Shown here in pieces: positions 5,292-5,635 of a DNA stretch of 5,635 nt (the stretch's first letter is position 1; every line of letters begins with the position of its first letter). A program made the position numbers and the translations under genes. The notes below the pieces were generated by a model that had not been told where the DNA came from, did no database searches, and worked only from the letters and a program-made list of their open reading frames with translations. Origin of the DNA: Deltaproteobacteria bacterium. GTDB taxonomy: Bacteria > Myxococcota > B64-G9. The stretch lies in the NCBI GenBank assembly GCA_003647095.1, contig QMME01000289.1:1-5635 (forward strand). The letters run 5' to 3'.

Positions 5292-5635
5292 ATGAACTCG
5301 CGAATCGCCAAGCTGATCTGGTCAACCTTGGTAGTGTTGTCGCTGCTGGCCTGCGGGCGCCAGGGATTCGAGCAGCAACAGACTCCCTGCACCGGAATCG
5401 ACTGCTCCGGACACGGCAAGTGCGTGGTCTCCGACGGCCAGGCGGTCTGCATCTGCGACCAGGGCTACCAGGCCCAGGGCACCGAGTGCCTGGAGGAGAG
5501 CAATCCCTGCCTGGGCATCACCTGCTCCGGGTACGGCACCTGCGCCGTGCGCCAGGGTGAGGCCTGGTGCGTCTGCGCCGAGGGCTACCACAACGAGGGC
5601 CGGACCAACTGCGTGGCCGACGAGCATACTTGCCA
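5292..5635 (+). CDS. EGF-like repeat lipoprotein, 3' end outside window
   Basis: The frame is open from the ATG at 5292 to the right edge, giving 114 whole codons. Residues 1-21 are a lipoprotein signal peptide (MNSRIAK, hydrophobic core, SLLAC), with Cys21 as the lipidation site. After a short Gln-rich linker come two EGF-like modules of about 40 residues, with Cys at 33, 38, 44, 53, 55, 66 and at 73, 78, 84, 93, 95, 107. Each shows the typical C-x4-C-x5-C, C-x-C and following GY. A third module begins at Cys114. EGF modules are disulfide-bonded extracellular domains used for protein binding or as spacers; some bind calcium, but the usual D-x-[DN]-E calcium signature before the first Cys is not obvious here. 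The gene is divergent from the Cys-rich lipoprotein gene across 196 bases. Total length and any C-terminal functional domain are unknown. Confidence 0.92.
   Translation, partial: MNSRIAKLIWSTLVVLSLLACGRQGFEQQQTPCTGIDCSGHGKCVVSDGQAVCICDQGYQAQGTECLEESNPCLGITCSGYGTCAVRQGEAWCVCAEGYHNEGRTNCVADEHTC

Overview
The window is GC-rich, with strong G/C preference at third codon positions. It holds three genes, all encoding predicted secreted lipoproteins built from small repeated extracellular domains. I see no enzymes, RNA genes, mobile elements or CRISPR arrays. The style of the proteins suggests a myxobacterial or related deltaproteobacterial genome (Myxococcota/Bradymonadota type). The clues are lipobox signal peptides, long arrays of a C-x-x-D-x-D-C-P-x-G module, a CGxDxxCGxSCGxC insert, EGF-like repeats and Big_2 Ig-like repeats. 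This assignment is an inference from protein style, not a phylogenetic result.

Layout. (1) Bases 1-1890, minus strand: a lipoprotein with seven visible tandem bacterial Ig-like (Big_2 type) domains of 89-92 residues, cut by the left edge of the window. (2) Bases 1891-2257: a 367-base intergenic region. It carries three small GC-rich hairpins just past the stop of gene 2, a perfect 12-bp inverted repeat with arms about 140 bp apart, and a likely sigma70-type promoter for gene 1. (3) Bases 2258-5095, minus strand: the centrepiece, a 945-residue lipoprotein with 169 cysteines. It is almost entirely made of 34 four-cysteine modules, plus two 12-cysteine modules with CC pairs and one 8-cysteine insert. 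The modules are organised in higher-order duplications. (4) Bases 5096-5291: a 196-base divergent promoter region with one candidate promoter for each direction and a perfect 12-bp palindrome at the predicted start point of gene 3. (5) Bases 5292-5635, plus strand: the start of an EGF-like repeat lipoprotein that runs off the right edge.

How they fit together. Genes 2 and 3 are divergently arranged; gene 1 follows gene 2 on the same strand but has its own candidate promoter. All three products should be exported, lipidated and displayed as rods or beads on a string (Ig folds or disulfide knots). Likely general roles are adhesion, matrix or protein binding, or structural surface functions, but no ligand can be named from sequence. 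The short modules of gene 2 and the EGF modules of gene 3 share a PC-x-G-[IV]-x-C opening, which hints that the neighbouring genes share ancestry for part of their repeats.
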